Part shown: piece after piece, positions 1-7,266 of the stretch
Layout: each line of letters begins with the position of its first letter
Numbering within the stretch: the first letter of the stretch is position 1
NCBI GenBank assembly: GCA_024639745.1
Contig: JAHEHW010000028.1
Coordinates: 1 to 10,269, forward strand
Direction of reading: 5' to 3'
Length of the DNA: 10,269 bases
Origin: Salaquimonas sp.
GTDB taxonomy: Bacteria; Pseudomonadota; Alphaproteobacteria; Rhizobiales; Rhizobiaceae
Notes under the pieces: generated by a model
The model's input: the letters and a program-made list of their open reading frames with translations, nothing else
Told to the model about the DNA's origin: nothing
The model's database searches: none
Translations under genes and position numbers: made by a program

Positions 1-331
1 TATTCTCAAACGCGCGACCAAACCCGAAACACCGACCGTAGAACAAATCGCGTTTGGCCCGTTCAATTTTTCAGTGAAGAAACGTGAACTCAAACGCGAG
101 GGAGAACTGGTACTGCTTACCGACCGGGAACAGGATATCATGGTCATCTTTGCAACGCGGGCGGGAGAGAATGTAGCACGGCATGAATTGCTAGGCGACG
201 AGCATGACACAAGCGAACGCAAGATCGACGTTCAGATAAACCGACTGCGTCGCAAGATCGAGGATGACCCGAGCGATCCGAAATGGCTTCAAACCGTCCG
301 CGGAATTGGCTACAAGCTCTCGATCCGCTGA
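1..331 (+). CDS. OmpR-family response regulator, C-terminal part only
   Basis: The reading frame is open from the window edge (first full codon at base 2) to the TGA at 329-331. About 109 residues are visible, and the N-terminal receiver domain lies outside the window. What remains is a winged-helix DNA-binding domain of the OmpR/PhoB type (Trans_reg_C). It has an N-terminal beta-sheet segment (IAFGPFNFSV), the 'LTDREQDIMVIF' helix, a recognition helix (ERKIDVQINRLRRKIE), and the signature wing ending TVRGIGYKLSIR. Such proteins bind direct repeats in promoters after their receiver aspartate is phosphorylated. The histidine kinase 78 bases downstream on the same strand is the likely partner. 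The internal ATG at 74 is not a credible start, because it would remove the first strands of the domain. The family is clear; the specific regulon is not. Confidence 0.93.
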   Translation, partial: ILKRATKPETPTVEQIAFGPFNFSVKKRELKREGELVLLTDREQDIMVIFATRAGENVARHELLGDEHDTSERKIDVQINRLRRKIEDDPSDPKWLQTVRGIGYKLSIR

Positions 332-409
332 TCGCGCCGACCTGCTGAAAACAACCACGACAACATGCAGGCTATGGAGCGAACGGGCACGGGCAATCGG
401 ATGGTGTGA

Positions 410-1822
410 ATGATCCGCAGAATGAACGACCTACCGTCGATGTCGTCGCAGTCATTGCTACTGTATCGATTCTGGCGTCAAAACCCGATATCCAGACTGT
501 TGCGTTGGTTCGGAAAACGCATGCCGAAGGGCCTTTATGCCCGCTCGCTGTTGATCATCATCGTCCCGATCGTGATCCTTCAGACTATCATCGCGTATAT
601 CTTCATGGAGCGTCACTGGCAGACGGTGACACAGCGCCTGTCTAAAGCCGTTACCGGTGATATCGCGGCCATTATCGACGTGATCGAAACCTATCCGCAG
701 GGCGCGGAATATGACGAGGTCATCCGTATCGCGCGTGAGCGGCTTGGACTGAACATCGCAGTATTGCCGCCTGACCCGTTTCCTGCGGCAACCGGCAAGC
801 CTTTCTTCTCGATTCTCGACGACATCCTTCGCGAAGAGATTACCAACCAGATCGGCCGGCCCTTCTGGATCGACACCGTCGGCAATTCCGACCTTTTGGA
901 GATTCGCATCCGTCTGGAGAATCCCGACAAAGTGCTTCGGGTTTATGCGCGGCGCAATCAGGCTTACGCCTCGAACTCGCATATCTTTCTGTTGTGGATG
1001 GTCGGGGCATCATTCGTGCTGGTCGCGATTTCGATCCTGTTCCTTCGCAACCAGATCAGGCCGATCCAGCAATTGGCCCACGCTGCGGAACTGTACGGTA
1101 AAGGCCGCGAGGTTCCGGTGAACCTCCATATCCGTGGCGCGCGCGAAGTCCGGCAAGCTGGCCTTGCCTTCTTGGAAATGCGCGAACGCATCGACCGCCA
1201 GATTCAGCAACGCACGGCAATGCTGACTGGCGTCAGCCACGATCTCCGCACCATCCTGACGCGCTTCAAGCTCCAGGTTGCGCTTGCCGGTGACAGCTCG
1301 GAGGCTGAAGAACTCCAGCGTGATATCGATGAAATGCAGCGCATGCTTCAGGGCTACATGAATTTCGCGAAGGGTGAAAGCGGCGAGGAAATCGAAACCG
1401 TTCGCATTTCTGATCTGTTTGAGCGGCATCGCAATGAAGCGCGCCTCAAGGATAAGCCGTATACAGTTTCCTGTCCGAAAGACCTCACTTTGCGCGGCCG
1501 CCCGAATGCACTGTCCCGCCTCGTTGGCAATCTAGTGACCAATGCGTTCCGCCACGGCGATAAAATCCGCGTTAGCGTTGCGGACGATGGCCAGGATGTC
1601 GTGATGATGATTGACGACGATGGTCCCGGCATCAAGCCGTCCAAACGGGAAGAGGTTTTCAAGCCATTCATCCGGCTTGACGAGGCAAGGAATCAGGATG
1701 AGGGGGGCACGGGTCTGGGACTATCGATCGCCCGTGATATCGCCCGTCTGCACGGTGGTGACATCAAGCTGACGGAAAGCCGGGCCGGCGGCCTGCGGGC
1801 CATTGTAAGACTGCCGCACTGA
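410..1822 (+). CDS. HAMP-domain sensor histidine kinase (EnvZ-like)
   Basis: This 470-residue inner-membrane sensor kinase probably phosphorylates the response regulator encoded just upstream. Domains in order: a basic cytoplasmic tail; TM1 at about 46-65; a sensor region of about 125 residues, probably periplasmic; TM2 at about 191-212; HAMP at about 213-265; a dimerisation/phosphoacceptor region around GVSHDLRT with His277; and a HATPase_c domain. The ATPase domain shows the N-box Asn378 in LVTNAFRHG, the G1 box DDDGPGI at 402-408, and the G2 box GGTGLGLS at 432-439. All catalytic boxes are intact, and Thr281, the phosphatase-associated residue of the H-box, is present. The H-box is unusual in having Ile282 where most HisKA proteins have proline. 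I chose the ATG at 410, preceded by GGATGGTG; the ATG at 422 is an alternative. The stimulus is unknown, because the sensor region resembles no ligand-binding domain I recognise. Confidence 0.93.
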   Translation: MIRRMNDLPSMSSQSLLLYRFWRQNPISRLLRWFGKRMPKGLYARSLLIIIVPIVILQTIIAYIFMERHWQTVTQRLSKAVTGDIAAIIDVIETYPQGAEYDEVIRIARERLGLNIAVLPPDPFPAATGKPFFSILDDILREEITNQIGRPFWIDTVGNSDLLEIRIRLENPDKVLRVYARRNQAYASNSHIFLLWMVGASFVLVAISILFLRNQIRPIQQLAHAAELYGKGREVPVNLHIRGAREVRQAGLAFLEMRERIDRQIQQRTAMLTGVSHDLRTILTRFKLQVALAGDSSEAEELQRDIDEMQRMLQGYMNFAKGESGEEIETVRISDLFERHRNEARLKDKPYTVSCPKDLTLRGRPNALSRLVGNLVTNAFRHGDKIRVSVADDGQDVVMMIDDDGPGIKPSKREEVFKPFIRLDEARNQDEGGTGLGLSIARDIARLHGGDIKLTESRAGGLRAIVRLPH

Positions 1823-1846
1823 TGCCATTCGCAGATGCCTCAGTGC
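1816..1846. terminator. Inverted repeat between convergent genes, possible bidirectional terminator
   Basis: GCACTGA at 1816-1822 is the exact reverse complement of TCAGTGC at 1840-1846. After one mismatch, two more GC pairs extend the stem inward and leave a loop of about 11 bases. The kinase stop (1820-1822) and the csaA stop (1840-1842, other strand) both lie in the arms. Neither side has a U-tract, so intrinsic termination is uncertain. A transcript from either strand could still form the hairpin, which might block 3' exonucleases. Confidence 0.35.
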
Positions 1847-2205
1847 AATCGTCCTCCGTTGGGAACCTTGTGGTCAGGAGCGACCAGAACGACAGCGCCA
1901 TCGGCGTCCGGAAAACCCAGGGTCAAAACCTCCGACATCAAAGGGCCGATCTGTCGGGGTGGGAAGTTGATGACAGCAAGCACCTGTCTGCCAACCAGCC
2001 TTTCAGGCTCATAATGCACAGTGATCTGCGCAGAACTCTTTTTGACGCCGATTTCCCCGCCGAAGTCGATCCGCAATTTGATGGCGGGCTTTCGCGCCTC
2101 TGGAAACGGTTCGGCAGCAATGATCGTCCCGACACGAATATCGACTTTCAGAAAATCGTCCATCCCGATAGTATCATGCCCGATCGCATCAGGTTTATCG
2201 GCCAT
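1840..2205 (-). CDS. csaA: CsaA-type tRNA-binding domain protein
   Basis: This protein of about 121 residues belongs to the CsaA family, small homodimeric OB-fold proteins related to the C-terminal domain of MetRS and to Trbp111. B. subtilis CsaA is described as an export-related chaperone, and the fold binds tRNA. Nearly the whole family pattern is visible: [12 protein letters not shown] near residue 17, [47 protein letters not shown] and the C-terminal VPNGGRLH. I chose the start at 2205 because it begins 13 bases after the proC stop and has six G residues four bases upstream (minus strand). The longer frame to 2256 would run into proC. A start at 2163 would give about 107 residues, nearer the usual 110, but lacks a well-spaced ribosome site. 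It is probably translated from the proC transcript. The cellular role in alphaproteobacteria is not established. Confidence 0.88.
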   Translation of the reverse strand: MADKPDAIGHDTIGMDDFLKVDIRVGTIIAAEPFPEARKPAIKLRIDFGGEIGVKKSSAQITVHYEPERLVGRQVLAVINFPPRQIGPLMSEVLTLGFPDADGAVVLVAPDHKVPNGGRLH

Positions 2206-2218
2206 GAATCCCCCCGTA

Positions 2219-3031
2219 TCAGGATAGCTCTTCAGAACGTTTGCGCGCGGCAGCAACCGCTTTGGATACCAGCCGCTTCAGGGCCTCGTCTTCCATAAAG
2301 ACCGAAAGGGCCGCTGCGGTCGTACCATTCGGCGAGGTTACATTCTCTCGCAATTTTGACGACTCCTCGGGAAGCCTGGAAAGCATTTCGCCGGCGCCGG
2401 CAATCGTTTCGCGGGCAAGCCGATTGGCTACATCTTCCGGCAGCCCCTGCTCCACACCCGCCGCCGCAAGACATTCCGCGAGATGGAACACATAGGCCGG
2501 TCCGCTTCCCGACACCGCGGTCACCGCGTCGATCAGGCTTTCCTCCCTAATCCATTCGACCTTTCCATTCGCTTCCAGCAATTGCTGAACACGCGCCATC
2601 TGCACATTGGTAACCTTCGGATTGGGACAGCAGGCGGTAATACCACGCTTCAGCAATGCAGGCGTGTTCGGCATCGCCCTAACAATGCTTCCAGGCCCGA
2701 GATCCGTCTCAAGCTTTGAAATCGTTGTGCCCGCAGCCACGCTTACCGCAACGGTATTTTCACCCATAAGGGTGGCAAGGCCAGGCAACACCTTGTCCAT
2801 CAGTTGCGGCTTTACCGCGATCAAGAGCACATCGACCTCGCCGGCCTCACCCGCTTCGGCAACGAGATTGACCCCGGCCGCCTCAAGACGCTCGCGAATA
2901 TCATCGCGCGGAGACGGATCGACGACCGTGACAGACTTCGCCGGAATCCCGTTTTCGAGCCAGCCGAAAAGCATCGCACTGCCCATATTGCCTGCACCAA
3001 CGAGAATGGTTGAGAAAGTTTCCGATACCAT
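2219..3031 (-). CDS. proC: Pyrroline-5-carboxylate reductase
   Basis: This 270-residue cytoplasmic enzyme catalyses the last step of proline synthesis, reducing 1-pyrroline-5-carboxylate with NAD(P)H. The N-terminal Rossmann fold opens with [12 protein letters not shown] (GxGxxG at residues 12-17). The middle carries [10 protein letters not shown] and [10 protein letters not shown]. The C-terminal dimerisation domain has the family signature [10 protein letters not shown] and the loop [13 protein letters not shown]. The length matches the family. The frame runs upstream to 3223, but that extension lies inside the YbjN-domain gene and has no ProC character. The ATG at 3031 has AGGA seven bases upstream, and [14 protein letters not shown] fits the usual N-terminus. 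It is the middle gene of a probable minus-strand operon: 82 bases after the YbjN gene and 13 bases before csaA. Confidence 0.96.
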   Translation of the reverse strand: MVSETFSTILVGAGNMGSAMLFGWLENGIPAKSVTVVDPSPRDDIRERLEAAGVNLVAEAGEAGEVDVLLIAVKPQLMDKVLPGLATLMGENTVAVSVAAGTTISKLETDLGPGSIVRAMPNTPALLKRGITACCPNPKVTNVQMARVQQLLEANGKVEWIREESLIDAVTAVSGSGPAYVFHLAECLAAAGVEQGLPEDVANRLARETIAGAGEMLSRLPEESSKLRENVTSPNGTTAAALSVFMEDEALKRLVSKAVAAARKRSEELS

Positions 3032-3113
3032 CAGATGTCCTACCCTTTTTACGCGGAAGAAGTCCCGTCGGGGTACACTGATTGATGAGCGCGTTTCAAG
3101 CCGTGGCTTTCCG

Positions 3114-3611
3114 TCAGGCAGTTCCATGCGTTTCAAAAAGCACGGCATCGATCGCTTCATGACTGGGCTTACCCGCCCAGACAACATACTGAAACGCTTG
3201 GAAATAGCGTTCGCAGGCCTCAAGCGCGCTGTTAAGCAGGCATTCCAATTGCTCGGCGGTCGGTTCCGCTCCGCCGTTCAAGAGCAGCGTCTGGCGGAAC
3301 ATGACGGCACCATCCTGCTGCCACAGATCGAAATGCCCAATCAGCAACTGCTCGTTGATGCGACCGATCAATTGCGTGACTTCGTTGATTCTGCGCGACG
3401 GAATCTTGAGATCAAAAGCGCATGCAAGATGCAGCGCTTCAAAATCTTCCATCCAAGAAAGCGACAGATCGTAATCTGACCAAGACCCACCGACGGTCAT
3501 GCTGATTTCATCAGCAGTACGTTCGAAGGCCCAGTCATTGAACGACGCGACTTGCTCCAGCAAGTCGACTGGATTGATGTCCCGTTCCCACTCGATTTCA
3601 GGAAGCCCCAT
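3114..3611 (-). CDS. YbjN domain-containing protein
   Basis: This 165-residue protein belongs to the YbjN family (often annotated 'putative bacterial sensory transduction regulator'). The fold resembles type III secretion chaperones, and the biochemical role is unknown. Visible features: an acidic N-terminus (LPEIEWERDINPVDLLEQVASFNDWAFERT with aromatic positions typical of the family), a beta-strand-rich middle (ISMTVGGSWSDYDLSLSW, LHLACAFDLKIP), then helices ending in LLNSALEACERYFQAFQYVVW. There is no signal peptide or membrane segment, so it is probably cytoplasmic. The start at 3611 has AGGA and GGGA upstream on the minus strand, and the 351 bases ahead of it must contain its promoter. 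It is the first gene of the proC-csaA group. The same neighbour order is familiar to me from rhizobial genomes, but I could not verify that here. Confidence 0.85.
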   Translation of the reverse strand: MGLPEIEWERDINPVDLLEQVASFNDWAFERTADEISMTVGGSWSDYDLSLSWMEDFEALHLACAFDLKIPSRRINEVTQLIGRINEQLLIGHFDLWQQDGAVMFRQTLLLNGGAEPTAEQLECLLNSALEACERYFQAFQYVVWAGKPSHEAIDAVLFETHGTA

Positions 3612-3962
3612 GCTGTTTCCCGATCCTATTCTTGTCTCGTAGGCTGCTCATTAAGCGGCCGGTTTCGATGAACGGGCCGACGCATCCCCGCAGGAACACG
3701 ACGGCCCTTTCGCTCAGTGCACCCTTCGCCAATATCCCCGAAGGCTCAGGTCCGCCGCGAATCAATGTTGTTTTTCAGTGTAATAGACGATGACTCGTGT
3801 TCCAGCCTTTTCGCCGAAAGACGCGACCGAATCTGTGGAGAAGGACGGAATCAGTTTGTCCGCCAATACCCATAAAGGATTCATCCGACTCACAAATTTC
3901 GAGTGCGGCAGCTGTGGAAAACTCGTCTAAAAAAGTTTCGGCGGCGCGTATTCCGAGCGGCG
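3612..3962. other. 351-base stretch with no confident gene
   Basis: This lies between the minus-strand genes ubiK (upstream) and the YbjN-domain gene (downstream). It should contain the promoter of the ybjN-proC-csaA group and the end of the ubiK transcript. On the minus strand a run of six T follows the ubiK stop by about 25 bases (plus-strand A-run 3930-3935), but only a four-base-pair stem precedes it, so I do not call a terminator. A six-base-pair dyad, CCTTCG/CGAAGG, lies at 3723-3728 and 3739-3744. No clear -35/-10 pair could be chosen. A 40-codon minus-strand ORF is listed separately. Confidence 0.6.
3762..3884 (-). CDS. Possible small protein, 40 residues
   Basis: On the minus strand an ATG at 3884 opens 40 codons ending in TGA at 3764-3762. 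The product begins MNPLWVLADKLIPSFS and ends with VIVYYTEKQH, a balanced composition with no obvious signal peptide or membrane helix. The frame is also open for about 14 codons upstream, with a GTG at 3893. The ribosome site is weak (GAGTCGG close to the ATG). An ORF of this size can arise by chance at this GC content, and third-position GC is only about half, so the call is tentative. I do not recognise the protein and assign no function. It lies between ubiK and the YbjN gene, on the same strand as both. Confidence 0.27.
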   Translation of the reverse strand: MNPLWVLADKLIPSFSTDSVASFGEKAGTRVIVYYTEKQH

Positions 3963-4271
3963 TCAGCCCTTCCTGCCGGCAGCCGACTTTGCCCCGGATT
4001 TGGTCTTTCCACCGGTTTCGAGCGCTTCGATCCGGGCCTCGAGTCTCTCGATCCGATCGAGCAATCGGTCGTTTTCATCCCGGGCTATTGCAGCCATTTC
4101 TTTGACCGCATCAAAGTCGTCTCTTTTCACAAGGTCCAGATTGTTGAGCATCCGCTCGGCCTGATCCCTGAATACGTTCTCGGCTTCGCGCCGCATCCCT
4201 TGCGCGACCCCGGCGGCATCGGTCATCAGCTTGGCAAATTCATCGAATACACGATTAGGACCCTCGGCCAT
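3963..4271 (-). CDS. ubiK: UbiK-family ubiquinone biosynthesis accessory factor
   Basis: This 102-residue protein of the BMFP/YqiC/UbiK family binds lipids. In E. coli it assists the soluble Ubi complex with UbiJ during aerobic ubiquinone synthesis. Visible features: an amphipathic N-terminal half (RVFDEFAKLMTDAAGVAQG then RREAENVFRDQAERML); the characteristic stretch LDLVKRDDFDAVKEMAAIAR at residues about 45-64; a coiled coil, NDRLLDRIERLEARIEALE, that normally trimerises; and a Lys/Gly-rich tail (KTKSGAKSAAGRKG) that is probably disordered. The frame extends to 4313, but I chose the ATG at 4271. It has AGAGAGG about five bases upstream, and MAEGPNRVFDEF is the typical family N-terminus. It is divergent from lgt, and the 192-base gap must serve both genes. 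Confidence 0.92.
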   Translation of the reverse strand: MAEGPNRVFDEFAKLMTDAAGVAQGMRREAENVFRDQAERMLNNLDLVKRDDFDAVKEMAAIARDENDRLLDRIERLEARIEALETGGKTKSGAKSAAGRKG

Positions 4272-4288
4272 ATCAACCTCTCTTGATT

Positions 4289-4302
4289 GCCGGCATGCCG
4301 GC
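4289..4302. repeat. 14-base perfect palindrome upstream of ubiK
   Basis: GCCGGCATGCCGGC equals its own reverse complement. It ends 17 bases before the ubiK start, so it would lie in the ubiK leader RNA or in the proximal promoter. A dimeric regulator could bind such a site. As RNA it would give at best a short GC stem. The flanks are not symmetric, and no second copy of the full 14-mer is seen in the window. Confidence 0.6.
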
Positions 4303-4463
4303 TTTGTTCTCAAATTTGTAGCAGCCTAGCACTTCGTCAAACGGTAAGAAACTGGATGATTTCCGCAATCGCGTCGCACCGGGGAAACTGGCTTGAAGCA
4401 ACCGCGCTTGCGCCGGCTCGTCTGCTGCCCTAATGAAGGCAAAAAGCCAAGCGACGGAAAATC

Positions 4464-5315
4464 ATGCCATTCAAGATGCCGCTATCGGCAATCGCATTCC
4501 CCGCGATAGACCCAATTATCTTTTCGATCGGCCCAGTTCAACTGCACTGGTACGGACTTGCCTATATAGCCGGTATCCTGTTCGGACTATGGTACGCGAA
4601 ACGGCTGGTCACGAGTAAAAATCTTTGGCCCGGCGAACCACCGATAAAGCCGGCATCGATCGACGATTTCCTGATCTGGGCCGTTGCAGGAATCGTGTTG
4701 GGCGGACGGTTGGGCTATGTACTCTTCTACGATCTGCCGACCTATCTCGATAACCCGTTGCAAATAGCGATGCTCTGGCAGGGAGGAATGAGTTTTCATG
4801 GGGGCCTCCTAGGTAGTATACTAGCGATGATCCTGTTTGCCAGGAAGCGCGGTTTTTCTCCATATCATCTGCTTGACGTGATCGCAGCCTGCGCTCCTAT
4901 CGGCCTGATGCTCGGCCGAATTGCGAACTTCATCAATCAGGAACTTTTCGGCAAACCAACCGATCTACCTTGGGGCGTCGTGTTTCCCTTCACCGGCGAC
5001 GGCGTTCCTCGGCATCCGAGCCAGCTTTACGAGGCAGCCCTTGAAGGCCTCATACTGTTTCTGGTTCTGCGCCTCCTCACCCATCATTTGAAAAAATTGG
5101 GCGCCCCCGGCTTTGTCGGAGGCGCATTCCTCGCCGGCTATGCGATATCGCGGATCCTCGTTGAATTCGTGCGCCTGCCCGACCCTCAGCTCGGATACCT
5201 TGCAGGCGGATGGTTGACCATGGGGATGGTTCTGTCGCTGCCCGTCCTCGCCATCGGAGTTTGGGGAATGGCAACCGCAGGCAACAGAAAAGTGGCTGGC
5301 GAAAAGACTGCATGA
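4464..5315 (+). CDS. lgt: Prolipoprotein diacylglyceryl transferase
   Basis: This 283-residue inner-membrane enzyme transfers diacylglycerol from phosphatidylglycerol to the lipobox cysteine of preprolipoproteins, the first step of lipoprotein maturation. The hydrophobic pattern fits the usual seven membrane segments. Family motifs: [11 protein letters not shown] (28-38); [12 protein letters not shown] (80-91); [13 protein letters not shown] with His112; the Lgt signature [16 protein letters not shown] (151-166) with Arg152 and Asn155; [13 protein letters not shown] (183-195); and EFVRLPD with Arg237. His112 and Arg152 correspond to E. coli His103 and Arg143, and Arg237 probably to Arg239. 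The start at 4464 has only a weak ribosome site (GACGGAAA); the ATG at 4476 is an alternative. It overlaps the next gene by ATGA (5312-5315), a sign of translational coupling. The lipoprotein at 8555 is a local candidate substrate. Confidence 0.97.
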   Translation: MPFKMPLSAIAFPAIDPIIFSIGPVQLHWYGLAYIAGILFGLWYAKRLVTSKNLWPGEPPIKPASIDDFLIWAVAGIVLGGRLGYVLFYDLPTYLDNPLQIAMLWQGGMSFHGGLLGSILAMILFARKRGFSPYHLLDVIAACAPIGLMLGRIANFINQELFGKPTDLPWGVVFPFTGDGVPRHPSQLYEAALEGLILFLVLRLLTHHLKKLGAPGFVGGAFLAGYAISRILVEFVRLPDPQLGYLAGGWLTMGMVLSLPVLAIGVWGMATAGNRKVAGEKTA

Positions 5316-6421
5316 TGTCGGAAGAAACCAATCCGCTCTTGTCACGCATCAAACGCCTGATCGAACAAGCCGGCCCGATCACGCTCGCCGACTATATGTA
5401 TTTATCACTGGCAGACCCTGCCCTCGGATACTACGCCAACCGAAAGGCGATTGGCGGCAAGGGAGATTTCATTACCGCGCCGGAAGTAAACCAGATATTC
5501 GGCGAACTCACCGGCATATGGGTGATCGCGGTTTGGCAGATGATCGGCAGGCCAAGCCACTTCAGCCTCGTTGAATTCGGTCCGGGTACCGGTGTGCTAA
5601 TGAAGGATATTCTGCGCACCTTGCGATCCGATCCGGCGTGTAGCCAAGCCGCAGTCCCCATGATGGTCGAGGCAAGTCCCGCGATGATCGAACGCCAGCG
5701 GGCAGCCATCGGGAAGGAAAGCGCACGATGGATCGGCGGGATGGAAGACCTTCCGGAACAGCCGGTCGTTGCCATAGCCAATGAATTTCTCGACGCATTG
5801 CCCACTCGCCAGTTCGTCCGCAAGACGGGCCATTGGGCAGAAATTGGCATTACCATGACCGAGAATGAAAAGCTCGAGCGAATTGCCCTGCCCGCCTCAA
5901 TATCAACCGAATGGTTTCCCGAAGCGGCAGATCAACAGGAAGAAGGCGCTGTTTTCGAATACAGCCCAGCGCGCGAGGCCTTCATCGAAGCCTTGGCAAC
6001 GGAAATCGTGGAGAAGAATGGAGCGGCCCTCTTGTACGATTACGGGCATCTGCAATCAGGCTACGGCGATACATTTCAGGCGGTCCGCGACCATGCATTT
6101 GCCGAGCCGCTGACAGATCCCGGGAAATCGGATCTCACGACCCATGTGGATTTTGAGCGCTTGGCAAAAGCAGCCAAAGCGGCCGGCATCATGAACCCTC
6201 AATTGGCTGAACAGGGCAATTTCCTCCTCGCGCTTGGCCTTCTGGAACGCGCGGGAACACTCGGACATGGCAAATCGCTCGAAGTGCAGGAGGCAATTCG
6301 CGACGCGGTAGAACGCCTGGCGGCACCTGAGGCGATGGGGCGGTTGTTCAAGGTGTTCGGCTTTTCCAGCCCGCCCTGCCAACTGCCAGGTTTTTCGGAC
6401 AATGCCCCGAAGGAGACTTGA
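5312..6421 (+). CDS. SAM-dependent methyltransferase, MidA/NDUFAF7 family
   Basis: This 369-residue protein is of the Methyltransf_28 family, which includes mitochondrial NDUFAF7/MidA, the arginine methyltransferase of the complex I subunit NDUFS2. A role in NADH dehydrogenase assembly is a fair inference for an alphaproteobacterium but is unproven here. Motifs: [16 protein letters not shown] (26-41); [15 protein letters not shown] (51-65), the family hallmark; the SAM-binding loop VEFGPGTG (87-94); [12 protein letters not shown] (157-168); and LLYDYGH in the C-terminal half. The frame runs open to 5210 inside lgt. The ATG at 5312 is preferred because it forms a classic ATGA overlap with the lgt stop; the ATG at 5315 immediately follows. 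It precedes pgeF by 36 bases. Confidence 0.93.
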   Translation: MMSEETNPLLSRIKRLIEQAGPITLADYMYLSLADPALGYYANRKAIGGKGDFITAPEVNQIFGELTGIWVIAVWQMIGRPSHFSLVEFGPGTGVLMKDILRTLRSDPACSQAAVPMMVEASPAMIERQRAAIGKESARWIGGMEDLPEQPVVAIANEFLDALPTRQFVRKTGHWAEIGITMTENEKLERIALPASISTEWFPEAADQQEEGAVFEYSPAREAFIEALATEIVEKNGAALLYDYGHLQSGYGDTFQAVRDHAFAEPLTDPGKSDLTTHVDFERLAKAAKAAGIMNPQLAEQGNFLLALGLLERAGTLGHGKSLEVQEAIRDAVERLAAPEAMGRLFKVFGFSSPPCQLPGFSDNAPKET

Positions 6422-6457
6422 CTCGCAATATGCCTGCACCGATGGATTGAGAAGGCA

Positions 6458-7258
6458 ATGCCAAGCACAGGGAAACCGATATCCGTGACAGGGCCCATAC
6501 CAATCAAGGACGCCACATTGGAAGGGAATGGCGCAACCACCCACGGTTTTTTCACCCGTGAAGGTGGCGTTTCGACGGGCATCTACCGTGGCCTGAACAC
6601 CGGCATCGGCTCGGATGACGACCGCGATAGCGTCATAGAGAACCGCAGGCGCGTCGCCTCCGCTCTTGGCGTCGAAGCCGACGCCCTTGCGACGCCCTAT
6701 CAGATTCATTCCGATAAGGTCGCGATTGTCAGCGTGATCCCGGAAGATCGCCCGCAGGTGGACGCGCTCGTTACAACCCAAAGCGGGATAGCGCTCGGTA
6801 TACTGACGGCAGATTGCGGACCGGTCATTTTTTCTGACCCTGAGGCAGGCGTGATAGGGGTAGCCCATGCAGGATGGAAAGGAGCGACCGGCGGCGTTCT
6901 GGAAAATGCCGTCCTCGCTATGGAAAGCCTCGGGGCAAAGCGACATTCGATCAGGGCAGTCCTCGGCCCGACCATCGGCGCGGCGAACTACGAGATAGGA
7001 CCGGATCTGATTGCGCTATTGCTGGGTCTAAATTCGAACAATGCGAAATTTCTTTTTCGGTCGGAACGCGATGGCCATGCCATGTTTGACCTGCCCGCCT
7101 ATATCCTGGCCCGTCTCTCCGCGTTCGGGGTGGACGCGAAATGGACCGGGCACTGCACCTATGCGGATGAAGAACGCTTTTACTCCTACCGCCGCAAGAC
7201 ACATCGATACGAACTCGACTATGGACGGCAAATCTCGGCGATATGCCTGAACGGATAA
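6458..7258 (+). CDS. pgeF: Peptidoglycan editing factor PgeF (YfiH/DUF152 family)
   Basis: This 266-residue protein is of the YfiH family. Older annotation calls it multicopper polyphenol oxidase or laccase. In E. coli it is described as an editing enzyme that removes L-Ser misincorporated in place of L-Ala in UDP-MurNAc peptides. The metal-binding residues are present: His84 in YQIHSDKV, Cys120 in TADCGPV and His137 in HAGWKG, with spacing matching E. coli His71, Cys107 and His124. Other family features are THGFFTREGGVSTG (28-41), LGPTIGAANYEIG, and the C-terminal GHCTYADEERFYSYRR followed by GRQISAICL. The start at 6458 has AGAAGG well placed upstream. It is cytoplasmic, with no signal peptide. 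It lies 36 bases after midA and 8 bases before the M24 gene, so it is probably in the lgt operon. Confidence 0.94.
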   Translation: MPSTGKPISVTGPIPIKDATLEGNGATTHGFFTREGGVSTGIYRGLNTGIGSDDDRDSVIENRRRVASALGVEADALATPYQIHSDKVAIVSVIPEDRPQVDALVTTQSGIALGILTADCGPVIFSDPEAGVIGVAHAGWKGATGGVLENAVLAMESLGAKRHSIRAVLGPTIGAANYEIGPDLIALLLGLNSNNAKFLFRSERDGHAMFDLPAYILARLSAFGVDAKWTGHCTYADEERFYSYRRKTHRYELDYGRQISAICLNG

Positions 7259-7266
7259 GGTGAAAA

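Noticed and set aside
3032..3223. Longer ProC N-terminus, start at 3223
   Set aside because: The extra 64 residues overlap the end of the YbjN-domain gene, lack family similarity, and the ATG at 3031 has a good ribosome site and the standard N-terminus.
3723..3744. CCTTCG/CGAAGG dyad as a terminator
   Set aside because: The stem is only six base pairs with a ten-base loop and no T-run in either direction.
3834..3921. Two DnaA-box-like sites (TGTGGAGAA at 3834-3842 and TGTGGAAAA at 3913-3921) in the gene-poor stretch, suggesting a replication origin
   Set aside because: Only the second fits the relaxed consensus TTWTNCACA (as reverse complement). There is no cluster, no clear AT-rich unwinding element, and none of the usual neighbours of origins in this order (hemE, maf, dnaA, parAB, repABC).
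3797..4105. Plus-strand ORF of 102 codons over the gene-poor stretch and ubiK
   Set aside because: It is rich in Arg, Ser and Pro, antisense to most of ubiK, without a ribosome site or recognisable domain; it is a shadow of the GC-rich opposite strand.
4315..4340. Promoter for ubiK on the minus strand (TTGACG and TACAAA)
   Set aside because: The hexamers are good, but the spacer is only 14 bases, well short of 16-18. A start near here is plausible, but this pair cannot be called.
4408..4436. Promoter for lgt (TTGCGC, 17 bases, TAATGA)
   Set aside because: The spacing is ideal, but the -10 hexamer matches the consensus at only two of six positions.
6429..6450. Six-codon mini-ORF (MPAPMD) just before pgeF
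   Set aside because: It is very short and has no ribosome site; pgeF has its own AGAAGG immediately upstream.
6056..6946. Minus-strand ORF of 296 codons opposite midA and pgeF
   Set aside because: It is antisense to two clear family members. Its Cys/His/Arg-rich composition is typical of a shadow frame.
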